The translations under genes and the position numbers were made by a program. DNA of 64,000 nucleotides, from positions 186,001-250,000 of the forward strand of contig NZ_JAHEHX010000019.1 in the NCBI RefSeq assembly GCF_024639685.1, read 5' to 3'. Numbering within the stretch: position 1 is the stretch's first letter; each line of letters opens with the position of its first letter. The notes beneath the pieces are model-generated. The model was not told the origin of the DNA, did no database searches, and was given only the letters and a program-made list of their open reading frames with translations. Origin of the DNA: Polaribacter sp. Its GTDB lineage: Bacteria > Bacteroidota > Bacteroidia > Flavobacteriales > Flavobacteriaceae. Shown in pieces: positions 35,872 to 43,541 of the stretch.

Positions 35872-36663
35872 TTAGTTTTTAATTTCATTAATTTTATCAA
35901 AAGAAGTGTTAATTCCTTTAATTAGAGAAGAACTTAAACCTTGGTGTTCCATTTCGTTTAAACCTTCTATGGTGCAACCTCCAGGAGTGGTAACTCTGTC
36001 TATTTCTGCTTCTGGATGGTTTCCAGATTCTTTTAACAAACTAGCAGCTCCAAAACAGGTTTGCATTGCTAATTCATGTGCTTCATGGGCTTCAAAACCT
36101 AACTGAATTGCACCTTGTGTTGTAGCTCTTATTAAGCGCATCCAAAAAGCAATACCACTTGCACAAATAACAGTTGCTGCTTGTAATTGCTCTTCTGGTA
36201 TTTCCATAGAAACACCTAAACTATTAAAAATTGTTTTAGCAATTGCTACTTTCTCTTTCCCTTTTTGGTTTGCAGAAAGACACGTCATAGATTGCCCAAC
36301 AGATGCTGCTGTATTTGGCATAGAACGTATAATATATTTGTCTACACCAATAATATCTTCAATTTTAGAAATAGAAAAACCTGTAATTACTGTAATAATT
36401 AATTGATTTTCTTTTAAAAGAGGCTTTATGTTTACCAATATTTTTTCTAAATGTCTTGGTTGTACAGCAAATATTAAAATATCAGAATTTTTTACTGCTT
36501 CTTCATTATCAGACGTTAAAACAACCTCTTTAGACTCATTAAAACTGGTAATAGATTTTGTATTTCTTTTTGTTAAATACAAAGAAGTAACAACTCTATT
36601 TTTCAATAAACCTTTTGCTATTGATTGTCCTAAACTTCCTGCCCCTATAATTGCTACTTTCAT
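35872..36663 (-). CDS. proC: Pyrroline-5-carboxylate reductase
   Basis: The 263-residue NAD(P)H-dependent enzyme reduces pyrroline-5-carboxylate to proline. It begins with the Rossmann motif AIIGAGSLGQSIAKGLL and contains the substrate-binding signature TPGGCTIEGLNEMEHQGL (about residue 228-245). It lies between argD and argC, with palindromic sequences in both flanking gaps. Confidence 0.94.
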   Translation of the reverse strand: MKVAIIGAGSLGQSIAKGLLKNRVVTSLYLTKRNTKSITSFNESKEVVLTSDNEEAVKNSDILIFAVQPRHLEKILVNIKPLLKENQLIITVITGFSISKIEDIIGVDKYIIRSMPNTAASVGQSMTCLSANQKGKEKVAIAKTIFNSLGVSMEIPEEQLQAATVICASGIAFWMRLIRATTQGAIQLGFEAHEAHELAMQTCFGAASLLKESGNHPEAEIDRVTTPGGCTIEGLNEMEHQGLSSSLIKGINTSFDKINEIKN

Positions 36664-36679
36664 AATTTTCCTATCCTAA

Positions 36680-36696
36680 CCTTTCCAAAGGAAAGG
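36680..36696. repeat. Palindrome CCTTTCC-AAA-GGAAAGG in the argC-proC gap
   Basis: Seven-base perfect arms surround an AAA centre. It shares the arms-plus-AAA form with the sequence at 39623-39635 and lies about 30 bp from the GGGAGCATGCTCCC palindrome. Confidence 0.6.
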
Positions 36697-36727
36697 GATA
36701 CTTACTGTTGCGTTTTCTCTTTAATAG

Positions 36728-36747
36728 CAAGGGAGCATGCTCCCTTG
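36728..36747. repeat. 20 bp perfect palindrome CAAGGGAGCATGCTCCCTTG (copy 2)
   Basis: It contains the same 18 bp core as the copy at 35847-35864 plus one extra matching base on each side. It lies nine bases downstream of argC in operon direction. Confidence 0.8.
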
Positions 36748-36755
36748 TTGTTGAT

Positions 36756-37736
36756 CTAGAAATAATTTGCTTTTAAATTTAAACCTAAAGTTTCATCAAA
36801 ACCGTACATTAAATTCATATTTTGAATGGCTGCTCCAGATGCACCCTTTAATAAATTATCTATGGTACTTGTAATTAGTAATTTATTGCTATGTTTTTCT
36901 AACTGAATTAAACAATTATTGGTGTTGACTACTTGTTTTAAAAAGATGCTTTGATCTGCCACAAATGTGAAGGCTGCATCTTTATAATATGCTTTATACA
37001 TTGCTGTAGCTTTTTCTAAAGTTCCCTCAAATTTGGTGTAAGTTGTTGCGAAAATTCCTCTAGAAAAATCTCCTCTATTTGGCATAAAGTTAATTTCTGA
37101 ATCAAAATCATTTTGCAACTGATGTACAGTTTGATTAATTTCATCTAAATGCTGATGATTAAAAGCCTTGTAATGAGAAAAATTATTATCTCTCCAAGTA
37201 AAATGAGTAGTTGCAGATAAAGATGTTCCTGCTCCAGTTGCACCTGTAACAGCATTTATATGGACATCATTTTGTAACAGTCCATTTGCGGCTAAAGGTA
37301 AAATTGCTAGTTGTAAAGCAGTAGCAAAACAACCAGGATTTGCAATGTATTTTGCTGATATAATATCGGCTTTATTTAATTCTGGTAAACCATAAACAAA
37401 TTCTTTGCCTTCGAACTTTTTATCTGCAAGTAATCTGAAATCATTACTTAAATCTATGATTTTTGTATGATCAGAAAACTTGTTTTTTTGTAAAAATGCA
37501 GTTGAATTTCCATGACCTAAACATAGAAATAGTAAATCAACATCAGCATTTATTTCACTCGTAAAACTAATTTCTGTGGCACCAATTAAATCTTGATGTA
37601 TTTTGTATAATTTGTTACCAGCATTAGAAGTACTGTACACAAAATTGATGTTTGTTTCTGGATGATTTAATAATAATCTAATCAATTCACCTGCAGTGTA
37701 CCCAGCACCACCTATAATTCCTATTTCTAACATCAT
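36756..37736 (-). CDS. argC: N-acetyl(acyl)-gamma-glutamyl-phosphate reductase
   Basis: The 326-residue protein reduces N-acylglutamyl phosphate to the semialdehyde. Features are IGIIGGAGYTAGELIRLLLNHP at the N-terminus and the catalytic cysteine in YIANPGCFATALQLAILPL (about residue 135). The ORF begins with two methionines (MMLEIG); either may be used. The start codon directly abuts the argG stop codon. Confidence 0.95.
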   Translation of the reverse strand: MMLEIGIIGGAGYTAGELIRLLLNHPETNINFVYSTSNAGNKLYKIHQDLIGATEISFTSEINADVDLLFLCLGHGNSTAFLQKNKFSDHTKIIDLSNDFRLLADKKFEGKEFVYGLPELNKADIISAKYIANPGCFATALQLAILPLAANGLLQNDVHINAVTGATGAGTSLSATTHFTWRDNNFSHYKAFNHQHLDEINQTVHQLQNDFDSEINFMPNRGDFSRGIFATTYTKFEGTLEKATAMYKAYYKDAAFTFVADQSIFLKQVVNTNNCLIQLEKHSNKLLITSTIDNLLKGASGAAIQNMNLMYGFDETLGLNLKANYF

Positions 37737-38912
37737 TTAAAAGTTTACCTGTTGATATATTTTGTTCTGATTTCCTAAAATCTTTATAAAACCTTTAGCA
37801 TCATCTGCAGACCAAGCTTTATTTTCTTCACCATAAGTACTAAATGCACTAGACATTAAATCGTGATCTGATTCAATACCATCTAAAGTGAAGTGATAAG
37901 GTTTTAAAGAAACCACAACATTACCAGAAACCATTTTCTGAGAACTTTGTAAAAATGCTTCAGTATCTCTCATTACAGGATCTAAGTATTGACCTTCATG
38001 CAAATGCATTCCATAAAAGCTAGACAAATATTCCTTGTGTTGTAATTGCCATTTTGTAAGTGTATGTTTCTCTAATAAATGATGTGCTTTTACTGTAATT
38101 AATGCAGCTGCAGCTTCAAAACCAACTCTACCTTTTGTACCCACAATTGTATCACCTACATGAATATCTCTACCAATTGCAAATTGAGAAGCAATATCAT
38201 TTAAATTTTCAATATTTACTTCTGGTTTGTTTTGTTCACCATTTAAAGCAACAAACTCTCCATTTTTAAATGTTAAGGTTACTTTTTCTCTACCTTCTTT
38301 TTTTAGTTGAGAAGGATAAGCTTCATTAGGTAAAGGTTTTTTTGATTTTAGGGTTTCTACACCACCAACACTTGTTCCCCAAAGACCTTTGTTTACTGAA
38401 TATTTAGATTTTTCCCAATTCATATCAATTCCTTTAGACTTTAAATAATCTATTTCTTCTTGTCTTGATAGTTTTTGATCTCTAATTGGTGTAATAATTT
38501 TAATTCCTGGAGCTAAGGTTTGAAAAATCATATCAAAACGAACTTGATCATTTCCTGCACCTGTACTACCATGAGCAATATACTCCGCATTTATGCTTTT
38601 TGCATATTCTATAATTTCTATAGCTTGTATAATTCTTTCAGCACTTACAGAAAGTGGATACGTAGCATTTTTTAAAACGTTACCAAAAATTAAATACTTT
38701 ACAACTTTATTATAAAAAGTAGCAACTGCATTTATATTTTTATAGGTAGAAACACCCATTTTATAAGCATTACTTTCTATATTTTTTATTTCTTCAGATG
38801 AAAAACCACCTGTGTTTACACTTACAGCATGCACATCATACTCTTTACTTAAACTTACTGCACAGTAAGAAGTATCTAAACCACCACTATAAGCTATAAC
38901 TAATTTTTTCAT
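37737..38912 (-). CDS. argG: Argininosuccinate synthase
   Basis: The 391-residue ATP-dependent ligase joins citrulline and aspartate. The PP-loop AYSGGLDTSYCAVSL is at residues 8-22, followed by AHGSTGAGNDQVRFD (about 115) and NKGLWGTSVGG (about 170). It is followed directly by argC and preceded by the GNAT gene after 12 bp. In this cluster it would act after deacylation of N-acyl-citrulline. Confidence 0.96.
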   Translation of the reverse strand: MKKLVIAYSGGLDTSYCAVSLSKEYDVHAVSVNTGGFSSEEIKNIESNAYKMGVSTYKNINAVATFYNKVVKYLIFGNVLKNATYPLSVSAERIIQAIEIIEYAKSINAEYIAHGSTGAGNDQVRFDMIFQTLAPGIKIITPIRDQKLSRQEEIDYLKSKGIDMNWEKSKYSVNKGLWGTSVGGVETLKSKKPLPNEAYPSQLKKEGREKVTLTFKNGEFVALNGEQNKPEVNIENLNDIASQFAIGRDIHVGDTIVGTKGRVGFEAAAALITVKAHHLLEKHTLTKWQLQHKEYLSSFYGMHLHEGQYLDPVMRDTEAFLQSSQKMVSGNVVVSLKPYHFTLDGIESDHDLMSSAFSTYGEENKAWSADDAKGFIKILGNQNKIYQQVNF

Positions 38913-38924
38913 TTAAATTATTTT

Positions 38925-39536
38925 TTATTTTTTTTTTAAAAACAAGTTTTGTCTAAACTGTTTTATTCTTTCGAATCTGGTTTGTTTTATTTCTTTGGTT
39001 TCTTCTTTTGACTGCTTTTTAGGGTCAAAAAGCATTCCTGTACACATGCACATTTTTCTATTTGTTCTTGTTAAAATATCAAAATTTCTGCAAGTTTGGC
39101 AACCATCCCAAAAAGATTGGTCGTCTGTAAGTTCTGAGAATGTAACTGGTTTGTAGCCTAAATCGCTATTTAGTTTCATAACAGCTAAACCTGTGGTAAT
39201 ACTAAATACTTTGGCATCAGGAAACTTAGTTCTAGAATGTTGGAAGATGACTTCTTTTATTTGTTTGGCTAAACCAATATTCCTGTAATTAGGATGTACA
39301 ATTAAACCAGAATTAGCAACAAATTTTCCATGCCCCCATTGTTCAATATAACAGAAGCCAGCAAACTTACCATTATCTAAAGCAATAACAGCGTTGCCAT
39401 TTTCCATTTTTTTGGCAACGTATTCAGGTTTTCTTTTTGCAATACCAGTACCTCTTACTTTAGCAGCTTCTGCTATAGTTTCACAGATGATATTAGCATG
39501 AATGATATGCGATTTATTTGCAATAACAATTTGCAT
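38925..39536 (-). CDS. GNAT acyltransferase heading the arg operon, candidate N-acylglutamate synthase (ArgA function)
   Basis: The 203-residue protein has a GNAT fold; the acyl-CoA-binding region is GLIVHPNYRNIGLAKQIKE (about 77-95). After the core comes a cysteine pattern C146-x2-C149-x13-C163-x-C165 (CQTC and CMC), suitable for a metal site, then a basic tail. It is the first gene of the eleven-gene arg/pro operon, and no other gene for acylglutamate synthesis (argA or argJ) is present, so it is the best candidate for the first step. Whether it uses acetyl-CoA or succinyl-CoA is open. Confidence 0.8.
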   Translation of the reverse strand: MQIVIANKSHIIHANIICETIAEAAKVRGTGIAKRKPEYVAKKMENGNAVIALDNGKFAGFCYIEQWGHGKFVANSGLIVHPNYRNIGLAKQIKEVIFQHSRTKFPDAKVFSITTGLAVMKLNSDLGYKPVTFSELTDDQSFWDGCQTCRNFDILTRTNRKMCMCTGMLFDPKKQSKEETKEIKQTRFERIKQFRQNLFLKKK

Positions 39537-39997
39537 TGTATTGATTTGTTAAGGTTTGTAAAGTTTTTAAAAAAAATTGGAAGTTTGGAATTGGACACAC
39601 CTAATTCCTAAGAATTATTAACCACCCAAAGGGCGTTCAGAGAAAGAGCGACGCAGAAAAACAACTATACTAGTATGAGTAAAGTTTAAAAATGTAGTTG
39701 TGAATTGTTGTTTAATCAAAATGTAAATATATTATAACAAATGTATTTATTTTCTTTAATTATTGGTAACTATTAATCATTTATTTTAAATTTTTGTCAT
39801 ATCCTAAAAAAAAAATATTTGTTTTTTTGTAATTCACAATTTTACTTGTGTTTCAGTAGCTAAAGTATAATTTTTTTATTTTAGGATATATAAAACTACA
39901 ATTCAACTCAAAAAAAATACAGTTTAGTATTATTTACTTTTAAAAACTTTAGTTCAGTTGCATTTTTGTACCATAATTAATCTAAAAACTAAAAATC
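39537..39997. other. 461 bp intergenic region: control region of the arg/pro operon
   Basis: The gap is divergent between the arg operon and the chimeric ORF. It has no supportable gene. A possible arg-operon -7 box (TACATTTG on the minus strand) lies at 39738-39745, which would give a leader of about 195 nt. That leader holds a hairpin CACCC-AAA-GGGCG (39623-39635, one G-T pair) and a 10 bp palindrome ATACTAGTAT (39667-39676). The remaining 250 bp are very AT-rich. No ArgR-type box is recognisable by eye. Confidence 0.4.
39623..39635. repeat. Small hairpin CACCC-AAA-GGGCG in the arg leader
   Basis: Five-base arms with one G-T pair surround AAA. It has the same form as the palindrome at 36680-36696 and lies within the probable leader of the arg/pro operon. 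Confidence 0.4.
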
Positions 39998-40378
39998 ATG
40001 ACACTTCTAGTATCTCTTTTGTTTGCAACAGTAATATTTATTTCAATTTCAATTACAACTCAAAACAAAACTATTACAGCAACTATAGAAAACATTTCTT
40101 CAGATGAAGATAAAGTTGATTTAGGCTTATATACTAACGACAATTTTATGAAAGAACCAATTATGGCTAAAAATGCCAAAATAGAAAATTGGCAAGAACA
40201 ACTAGATCCAGAACATTTTTTTAGAGTAAATAGAACTTATATTGTTCATATTGATGCAATTAAAGATATTATTGCATATTCTAATTCAAGATTAAAATTG
40301 ATGTTACATTCCTATAATGAACAAGAAATTATTGTGAATAGAGAACGTGTAAAAGATTTTAAAAATTGGATTGATTAA
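39998..40378 (+). CDS. Chimeric ORF: DUF2141 N-terminus fused to the C-terminal half of a LytTR domain
   Basis: Residues 1-64 look like the start of a secreted DUF2141 protein: a hydrophobic leader (TLLVSLLFATVIFISISI) and then ATIENISSDEDKVDLGLYTN and FMKEPIMAKNAKIEN. Residues 65-126 are the tail of a LytTR DNA-binding domain: WQEQLDPEHFFRVNRTYIVH, IKDIIAYSNSRLKLML and the closing IIVNRERVKDFKNWID. The first strands of LytTR and the rest of DUF2141 are missing. An in-frame stop at 39983-39985 fixes the start. A deletion joining two genes is the simplest origin; a working regulator is doubtful because half the DNA-binding fold is absent and the leader would export it. Confidence 0.6.
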   Translation: MTLLVSLLFATVIFISISITTQNKTITATIENISSDEDKVDLGLYTNDNFMKEPIMAKNAKIENWQEQLDPEHFFRVNRTYIVHIDAIKDIIAYSNSRLKLMLHSYNEQEIIVNRERVKDFKNWID

Positions 40379-40476
40379 TATGTTTAGTTTTCGCTATAAA
40401 TTTATAAAACCAATTTTTTATAAAAAGTCAAATAGTCTCATACATTTGATAAAACAGTAAATTAGATAGTGATACA

Positions 40477-40518
40477 CTTCAATTACTTTATCTATCTTTG
40501 ATTATATTTTAATTGAAG
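40477..40518. promoter_or_regulatory. 9 bp inverted repeat flanking a -7 box (crtA-like gene promoter)
   Basis: CTTCAATTA (40477-40485) and TAATTGAAG (40510-40518) are perfect inverted copies with 24 bp between them. The -7 box TATCTTTG at 40493-40500 lies inside, so a dimeric regulator could bridge the promoter. The gene starts at 40532. Confidence 0.4.
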
Positions 40519-40531
40519 CGTAAATATCATT

Positions 40532-41194
40532 TTGAAAGCAAGTTTAATAATTGTAAAATACTACCCAATTTCTGCCATTTTTGGATTTTTATCGATGGCA
40601 ATATTTAGAATTCCTTTATTTTTAAATAAAAACATCCAATTTTATAAGTTAATGGGAACAGGTAAAAATGGTACTTTTGATAAAATTCCAGATCTATCTC
40701 AGTGGTCTATTCTTGTTACCTATGAAGATGATTTAACTTTAAAAGATCAATTTGGTGGTTTCATTATAAAGTGGTTTGATTTATTTTGTAAAAACCAAAA
40801 TATATATTTGTTAAAACCAATTGAAGGTCATGGTTTGTGGGACAAGAAAAAAGTTTTTGGTGATTTACCACCAAATACAGATTATCAAGGTGAAATAGCT
40901 GTGTTAACTAGAGCAACAATTCGCTTAAATAAATTACAGTATTTTTGGAAAAATGTAGCACCAATTGCATCACAAATGTCTACAGCAGAAGGGTTTGTTG
41001 CTTCTTATGGAGTTGGTGAAATTCCTTGGGTTAAACAGGCAACTTTTAGTGTTTGGGAATCAAAAGCAATGATGAAAAAATTTGCCTATAGAATGCCAAA
41101 ACACAAAGAAGTTATTCAAAAAACAAGGAAAGAAAAGTGGTATAGTGAAGATATGTTTACACGTTTTACTATCCTGCAGAAGATTGAAAAATAA
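40532..41194 (+). CDS. CrtA-like carotenoid oxygenase (spheroidene-monooxygenase family, probable 2'-hydroxylase)
   Basis: The 220-residue protein begins at TTG. Its C-terminal half matches CrtA: GEIPWVKQATFSVWES (about 155-172), KKFAYRMPKHKEVI and TRKEKWYSEDMFTRFTIL (about 193-212). CrtA from purple bacteria oxidises C-2 of acyclic carotenoids; flavobacterial homologues in saproxanthin/myxol gene sets are proposed to hydroxylate C-2'. Two genes of open-end carotenoid modification follow on the same strand, supporting this role. The exact reaction is inferred. Confidence 0.8.
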   Translation: MKASLIIVKYYPISAIFGFLSMAIFRIPLFLNKNIQFYKLMGTGKNGTFDKIPDLSQWSILVTYEDDLTLKDQFGGFIIKWFDLFCKNQNIYLLKPIEGHGLWDKKKVFGDLPPNTDYQGEIAVLTRATIRLNKLQYFWKNVAPIASQMSTAEGFVASYGVGEIPWVKQATFSVWESKAMMKKFAYRMPKHKEVIQKTRKEKWYSEDMFTRFTILQKIEK

Positions 41195-41241
41195 TCTGTG
41201 TATTGAGTCCTTTTATTAGCACACATTTTTTACGATAAATT

Positions 41242-41259
41242 TTATTCAAACATGAATAA
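41242..41259. promoter_or_regulatory. Palindrome TTATTCA-AACA-TGAATAA upstream of crtD-like gene
   Basis: Seven-base perfect arms with a 4 bp spacer lie about 90 bp before the crtD-like start. It could be a regulator site; no matching copy was seen before crtI. Confidence 0.35.
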
Positions 41260-41346
41260 TACCTTTTAATTTAATAATTCGATATTCTTTAATAAAAAGT
41301 AGGATTAAATGTGCTTTGTTTTTATTTTTACGCAAACATTAAATAA

Positions 41347-42804
41347 ATGGAAAAGGTAGCTGTTATTGGAAGTGGAATAGGTGGATTAGCCACCTCCATT
41401 CGATTAGCATTAAAGAATTACGAGGTATCTGTTTTTGAAGCAAATTCTTTTTTTGGAGGAAAGCTGTCTTCCTTTGAGAAAGATGGTTTTACCTTTGACG
41501 CTGGTCCTTCACTTTTTACAGCTCCAGAAAGTATAGAAGTACTTTTTAAAATAGCTAAAAAAGATATTACTAGCTATTTTACATATCGTTCTTTGGATGA
41601 AAGCTGTCGTTATTTTTTTGCAAATGGAAAAAAAATTACCGCTCAAAAAAATGTTAATGCTTTTGCTTATGAAGCAGAAAAAGTTTTTGGAGAACCATCA
41701 GAAAACATAAAGAAGTATCTTGAAAATAGTAGGAAAGCTTATAAAAATATAGGAAAACTTTTTTTAGATTTTCCCTTAGATTTAAGTTTGATAGCAAAAA
41801 GTGAAACATACAAAGCATTACTTAGTGTAAAGTTTCCTTACATCTCAAAATCTTTAAATAGCTTTAACGAATCAAGTTTTAAAACTTCAGAAATGGTGCA
41901 GCTTTTTAATCGTTTTGCAACCTATAATGGTAGTAATCCTTATAAAGCACCAGCGATGTTAAGTATGATTTCTAGTTTGGAACAAAGTCAAGGAACTTTT
42001 TATCCAAATGGAGGAATGATAAGTATTACTAATGCTTTAGTGAAATTAGCAAAAGATATTGGTGTTAAATTTCACCTCAATAGTAAAGTTGAAAAAATTG
42101 AAACTGTAAATGAAACAGTTGTTGGTGTTGTTGTGAATGGAAAAAAACACAAAGCAGATACTGTTGTAAGTAATATGGATATTTATTATACCTATAAAAA
42201 TTTACTTACAGATAATAGTTTTGCTGATAAAGTTTTAAAGCAAGAACGAAGCAGTAGTGCTTTTATCTTTTATTGGGGAATAAATACTACTTTTTCAGAA
42301 TTAGGTTTGCATAATATTTTTTTTAGTGAAGATTATAAAAAAGAGTTTAAACAAATTTTTGATGATTCTATTTTACCTGATGAACCAACCATTTATGTGA
42401 ATATAACTTCTAAATACGACAAAAATCACGCTCCAGATAAAAGTGAAAATTGGTTTGTAATGGTTAATGCTCCTGCGCATAATGAACATAATTGGGAAGA
42501 GCAAAAAGAAAAGGTAAAAAAGTTCATAATTAAACAGATCAATAAAGGATTAAATACTAATCTTGAAAACCATATTGTGTTAGAAGACACGCTTTCACCC
42601 TTAAATATTCAAGAAAAAACAGCTAGTTTTATGGGATCTTTATATGGAACAAGTAGTAACAGTAAAATGGCTGCGTTTTTTAGACAACAAAATAAAAGTA
42701 AACGTTATAAAAATTTATATTTCTGCGGAGGAAGTGTTCACCCAGGAGGAGGAATTCCATTGTGTTTTAAAAGTGCAAAATTAGTAGCAGATGACATTCA
42801 GTAA
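41347..42804 (+). CDS. crtD: CrtD-like carotenoid 3,4-desaturase (CrtI superfamily)
   Basis: The 485-residue protein has the N-terminal FAD motif AVIGSGIGGLATSIRLALKN and the C-terminal LYFCGGSVHPGGGIPLCFKS. A second desaturase next to cruF and a crtA-like gene, distinct from the complete crtI at 24.3 kb, indicates the CrtD role: desaturation of a 1-hydroxy open end at C-3,4. The gene overlaps cruF by 14 bases. Assignment as CrtD rather than a second CrtI rests on motif style (HPGGGIP) and neighbours. Confidence 0.85.
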   Translation: MEKVAVIGSGIGGLATSIRLALKNYEVSVFEANSFFGGKLSSFEKDGFTFDAGPSLFTAPESIEVLFKIAKKDITSYFTYRSLDESCRYFFANGKKITAQKNVNAFAYEAEKVFGEPSENIKKYLENSRKAYKNIGKLFLDFPLDLSLIAKSETYKALLSVKFPYISKSLNSFNESSFKTSEMVQLFNRFATYNGSNPYKAPAMLSMISSLEQSQGTFYPNGGMISITNALVKLAKDIGVKFHLNSKVEKIETVNETVVGVVVNGKKHKADTVVSNMDIYYTYKNLLTDNSFADKVLKQERSSSAFIFYWGINTTFSELGLHNIFFSEDYKKEFKQIFDDSILPDEPTIYVNITSKYDKNHAPDKSENWFVMVNAPAHNEHNWEEQKEKVKKFIIKQINKGLNTNLENHIVLEDTLSPLNIQEKTASFMGSLYGTSSNSKMAAFFRQQNKSKRYKNLYFCGGSVHPGGGIPLCFKSAKLVADDIQ

Positions 42805-43486
42805 TTTATTTAAACATAAATATAGACTAGCTTTAGGAATAAGTCTATTATTTCATATCAGCGCTATTATCGGCTTGATTTTTTTTGATTATAATGACTT
42901 TTTTATTGATAATACCCCTTTGAATTTAATCATATCAATGGTATTGATTTTATACACACAGCAAAAAATTAATAAATCACTTTGGTTCTTTTTTAGTGCA
43001 TGTATTTTTGCAGGGTTTACTTATGAAGTTATTGGAATTAATACAGGTATTCTTTTTGGAGATTATAAATACTCAAGTGTTATGGGCTACAAAATATGGG
43101 GTGTTCCTGTTTTATTAGGTGTTTTGTGGTTTACAACTATGTATTGTGTTGGTAGTTTAACCTATCAAGCTTATCACTGGTTTAAAATAAAACACAAATT
43201 TACTATTTCTAATAAATTAGAAATTAATTTATTAGCTATAATTGCAGCTTTTGCAGCAGTTTTTTTAGATTTATTTTTGGAACCAGTTGCTATTAAATTA
43301 AACTTTTGGCAATGGTATCCTTATGGAGAAATTCCAATATATAATTATGTTTGTTGGTTTTTCGGAAGTTTAATTTTACAGTATTTATTTGTAAATTTAA
43401 ATTTTAATAAAGAGAATAAATTTGCAGTGTATTTATTTACAATTCAGCTTATATTTTTTATAACTATTAGTTTATTTTATAAATGA
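42791..43486 (+). CDS. cruF: Carotenoid 1,2-hydratase CruF (DUF422 family)
   Basis: The 231-residue integral membrane protein has about seven hydrophobic helices. Conserved DUF422 blocks are FAGFTYEVIGINTGILFGDY (about 75-95), GVPVLLGVLWF, and AAVFLDLFLEPVAIKLNFWQW followed by IPIYNYVCWFF. CruF adds water to the psi end to give a 1'-hydroxyl group. It overlaps the crtD-like gene and would act before or with it, leading to saproxanthin- or myxol-type carotenoids. Confidence 0.9.
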   Translation: MTFSNLFKHKYRLALGISLLFHISAIIGLIFFDYNDFFIDNTPLNLIISMVLILYTQQKINKSLWFFFSACIFAGFTYEVIGINTGILFGDYKYSSVMGYKIWGVPVLLGVLWFTTMYCVGSLTYQAYHWFKIKHKFTISNKLEINLLAIIAAFAAVFLDLFLEPVAIKLNFWQWYPYGEIPIYNYVCWFFGSLILQYLFVNLNFNKENKFAVYLFTIQLIFFITISLFYK

Positions 43487-43541
43487 TCTTTCTTTTTATC
43501 TTATCAATTACTTTGGACTTATTAATAAATACAACAACAAT

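Noticed and set aside
35847..36747. CRISPR-like repeat pair
   Set aside because: There are only two copies of a palindrome 880 bp apart with a gene between them; no spacers and no cas genes.
41347..42804. Second copy of phytoene desaturase crtI
   Set aside because: Its C-terminal motif and its neighbours cruF and crtA-like fit CrtD better; a complete crtI is already present at 24.3 kb.
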